The translations under genes were made by a program, and so were the position numbers. DNA of 64,000 nt from Alkalihalophilus pseudofirmus OF4 (lineage in GTDB: Bacteria > Bacillota > Bacilli > Bacillales > Bacillaceae_D). This document shows positions 61,951 through 64,000 of the stretch, in pieces. Position 1 is the stretch's first letter; each line of letters opens with the position of its first letter. Under the pieces are notes generated by a model. The model worked only from the letters and a program-made list of their open reading frames with translations, was not told where the DNA came from and made no database searches. The stretch spans positions 1,674,001-1,738,000 of the forward strand of contig NC_013791.2 of the NCBI RefSeq assembly GCF_000005825.2, given 5' to 3'.

Positions 61951-62155
61951 GCTGTTGCGCCGAATGCGATTGTATCTTTTGAAGCTTTTTATGCGTGAGT
62001 CACTCAAATTATTGCGCTGATTCACCTTATAATGGCGTCGGTTACAGGGATTATTGCGTCCGTTCATCATAATTGCGCCGGTTCAATTGAGATATGCGTC
62101 GGTTGCAAGCACATATGTATTCATTCAGCCGACTATTGCGCCCATTTCCTTCCCT
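61951..62155 (+). repeat. 21-bp-period repeat array, copy F (9 units plus one)
   Basis: Reference bases at 61957 (extra unit), then 61972, 61993, 62014, 62035, 62056, 62075, 62096, 62117 and 62138, giving steps of 15, then 21,21,21,21,19,21,21,21. Unit 1 is ATTGTATC, unit 6 ATTGCGCCGGTTCA, unit 7 ATGCGTCGGTTGCA and unit 9 ATTGCGCC. This is the best preserved copy for reading the consensus. It lies just beyond the RNase J terminator. Confidence 0.88.
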
Positions 62156-62174
62156 TCACCGCCCAATTATTCAC

Positions 62175-62204
62175 ACAAAAAAGCTGCCCTCACTGAAGGC
62201 AGCT
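62175..62204 (-). terminator. intrinsic terminator of the RNase J gene
   Basis: A 7 bp GC-rich stem (62182-62188 with 62198-62204) is followed by TTTTTTG on the minus strand, 9 bp past the stop. Confidence 0.85.
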
Positions 62205-62212
62205 GTTCCATA

Positions 62213-63886
62213 TTAAATCTCAATAATAATCGGGATAATCATCGGCTTACGCTTTGTTTTTGAGAAGAGGAACTCCCCAACTGACTTTTTGATCTGCTGT
62301 TTAATCGCTTTCCACTCCATTTTGTTCTCTTCGCGAAGCTCAGCAAGACTTTGCTTAATACGGTGATTCACTTCGTTCATCAGCGCTTCAGATTCTTTTA
62401 CATACACGAATCCACGTGAGATCGTATCTGGATCTGAGATTAATTCTTTTTTGGTTTTGCTCATGGTCAGCACAACAACGAGCATCCCGTCCTCAGAAAG
62501 CTGTTTGCGGTCTCTCAGAATTAAATTCCCAACATCACCGACACCCATTCCGTCCACATATGTATGTCCTGCGTGGACTTTTCTTGTTTGACGGGCTTCT
62601 TGATTTTTGATATCAACCACATCTCCATTTTTTAAAATGAATGTATGGCCTTCTTGTACCCCGACTGATTCAGCTAACTGTTGATGCTTGTACAACATCC
62701 GGTATTCCCCGTGTATAGGGATGAAATATTTTGGCCGCATGAAGCTGAGCATTAATTTTAAGTCTTCTTGATAACCGTGGCCAGAGACATGCATTCCCGT
62801 TGTGACGCCTGATCCATAGATGACATTTGCACCTAAAGCAAATAAGTTATCGACAATCGTCGTCACGCTGCGCTCGTTTCCTGGGATCGGACCCGCTGCT
62901 AAAATTACTGTATCCCCGTGAAGGACATCGACCCCTCTAAAATTGCCAGTTGAGAGCCGGGAAAGAGCTGCCATCGGCTCCCCTTGGCTCCCGGTACAGA
63001 GAATGGCCACTTTTTCTGGAGGAAAGTCATTAATTTGCTTTTGATCAATCAACATCTCGTCAGGGACCGCTAAGTACCCTCTTTCTATCGCCACTCCCAC
63101 CACATTCACCATACTGCGGCCAATCAGAGCTAATTTCCTGTTGGTTAGTATAGCAGCTTGGACAACTTGCTGCACGCGGCTGACATTTGAGGCAAACGTA
63201 GACACAAAGACTTTACCCTCTGCATCCATGAAGGCCTTTTCTAAATGATGCCCTACCATTTGCTCGGACGGCGTTAAGCCGGGTCTTTCGGCATTCGTAC
63301 TTTCAGATAGTAAAAGCAGGACCCCCTTTTTGCCGATCTCGGCCATTCTGTGAATGTCTGAATGCTGCTGGTTTACAGGAGTCAGATCAAATTTAAAGTC
63401 TCCAGTATGAACAATGGTTCCTTCTGGAGTTCGGAAAACAATCCCAAGACAGTCAGGTATACTGTGATTCACCTTGAAAAATTCGATTTTAATTTCCTCA
63501 AACGTTATCACTGAATCAGCTAGAATTTCAATTAATTCCGTTTCTCGTAAAATCTTATGCTCTGTTAATTTTAATTCGATCAAGCCCAATGTAAAACGTG
63601 TCGCATAAACAGGGACATTTAATTTCTTTAAAAAGAAAGGAATGCCTCCGATATGATCTTCATGTCCATGAGTGACAATGAGGGCTTTAACTCTTTCTTG
63701 GTTCTCAATTAAATATTGAATATCAGGAATGATTAAATCAATCCCAAGCAGCGTTTCATCGGGGAACTTATTACCACAGTCCACTACAACGATCTCCTGC
63801 CCATATTCAATCACATACATGTTCTTGCCTACTTCATGGAGTCCGCCTAATGCATAGACAGACAATTGATCTCCGTTCATTTCCAC
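62213..63886 (-). CDS. ribonuclease J family protein
   Basis: A 557-residue beta-CASP ribonuclease. The catalytic motif HGHEDH is at 73-78. Further ligands are in NHSIPDCLG, VHTGDFKFD and the beta-CASP motifs FASNVSRVQQVVQ, HVSGHGYQEDLKLM and FIPIHGEYRM. The C-terminal domain ends TKRKPMIIPIIIEI. The GTG at 63886 lies 7 bp behind GGAGG, preferred over ATGs nearby. It would act in mRNA and rRNA processing as endo- or 5' exonuclease. Sequence features mix J1 and J2 traits, so it could be a third paralogue. Confidence 0.9.
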   Translation of the reverse strand: MEMNGDQLSVYALGGLHEVGKNMYVIEYGQEIVVVDCGNKFPDETLLGIDLIIPDIQYLIENQERVKALIVTHGHEDHIGGIPFFLKKLNVPVYATRFTLGLIELKLTEHKILRETELIEILADSVITFEEIKIEFFKVNHSIPDCLGIVFRTPEGTIVHTGDFKFDLTPVNQQHSDIHRMAEIGKKGVLLLLSESTNAERPGLTPSEQMVGHHLEKAFMDAEGKVFVSTFASNVSRVQQVVQAAILTNRKLALIGRSMVNVVGVAIERGYLAVPDEMLIDQKQINDFPPEKVAILCTGSQGEPMAALSRLSTGNFRGVDVLHGDTVILAAGPIPGNERSVTTIVDNLFALGANVIYGSGVTTGMHVSGHGYQEDLKLMLSFMRPKYFIPIHGEYRMLYKHQQLAESVGVQEGHTFILKNGDVVDIKNQEARQTRKVHAGHTYVDGMGVGDVGNLILRDRKQLSEDGMLVVVLTMSKTKKELISDPDTISRGFVYVKESEALMNEVNHRIKQSLAELREENKMEWKAIKQQIKKSVGEFLFSKTKRKPMIIPIIIEI

Positions 63887-64000
63887 TCTCATTCCTCCAA
63901 GCATACAATTCATTTTGCAGATAGTATGCCATTTGCATGGAGAATCTATGAGTATTATGAAGCGGGAACATTAGAATAACCCGTAAAAATCCGTCATGAG

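Noticed and set aside
61876-62070. 64-codon minus-strand frame over copy F
   Set aside because: It has no ribosome binding site, and its sequence is made of repeat units read in reverse.
118-62155. The 21 bp arrays as CRISPR
   Set aside because: Units are degenerate, there are no identical repeats with unique spacers of 30 bp or more, and no cas genes are present.

Overview
The window is chromosomal DNA from a spore-forming member of the Bacillaceae, probably of the alkaliphilic or halotolerant Alkalihalobacillus type. The evidence is a low GC content, AGGAGG-type ribosome binding sites, frequent GTG and TTG starts, an Sda-like sporulation checkpoint protein, a gerB-gerA-gerC germination operon, DUF3231 and DUF4083 proteins, HutP control of histidine use, an RsbR-like STAS protein and RNase J. 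No rRNA, tRNA, CRISPR array or prophage was seen. About three quarters of the genes lie on the minus strand. Most single genes and short operons end in a clear intrinsic terminator.

Layout. 0.3-7.8 kb: an ECF sigma/anti-sigma pair, small membrane proteins, a sodium:solute symporter with its small partner, Sda and a winged-helix protein. 8.1-15.6 kb: DUF3231, GrpB, an alpha/beta hydrolase, DUF3139, HPP, a NUDIX remnant, GNAT and several microproteins. 15.7-22 kb: a MocR regulator divergent from its likely EamA target, a TIMP-like secreted protein, VOC and GNAT proteins, a cysteine desulfurase and a second EamA exporter. 22.3-28.4 kb: RsbR-like protein, cadA/cadC with a double operator, and a YtrA-type GntR regulator with its ABC exporter. 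28.4-29.6 kb: a decayed group II intron directly behind a terminator. 29.6-50.3 kb: a CDF exporter and a histidine-utilisation system in two blocks (hutU-hutI-hutG at 35.4-31.4 kb; hutP-hutH-permease at 50.3-46.8 kb). About 11.4 kb separates the blocks and holds an interrupted GNAT gene, an MFS exporter, an SLH-anchored 5'-nucleotidase, the ger operon and an AraC-type regulator. 50.5-64 kb: a FusB-like EF-G-binding protein, ZIP transporter, fasciclin protein, a TetR/MMPL/secreted coiled-coil locus, an MBL hydrolase, a ferritin-like/cupin fusion and RNase J.

The most unusual structure is a dispersed intergenic repeat found six times (about 118-300, 12314-12478, 51196-51378, 54800-54985, 59685-59867 and 61951-62155). 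Each copy is a run of eight to ten degenerate units resembling ATTGCGTCRRTTCA, with unit starts almost exactly 21 bp apart. All six copies have one 19 bp step, and in the five nine-unit copies it always falls between units 5 and 6. The copies occur in both orientations, and each lies just beyond the 3' end of a minus-strand gene. Individual units have diverged while the spacing has not, which suggests a constraint on phasing (21 bp is two helical turns) or an ordered RNA. I do not recognise it as a named family.

Other points of note: a small membrane protein whose strong ribosome binding site faces an ATC codon, an in-frame TAG in an otherwise intact GNAT gene, a HutP-type antiterminator before hutH, a CcpA cre-like site in the hutP promoter, and several palindromes that overlap promoters of regulator or transporter genes.
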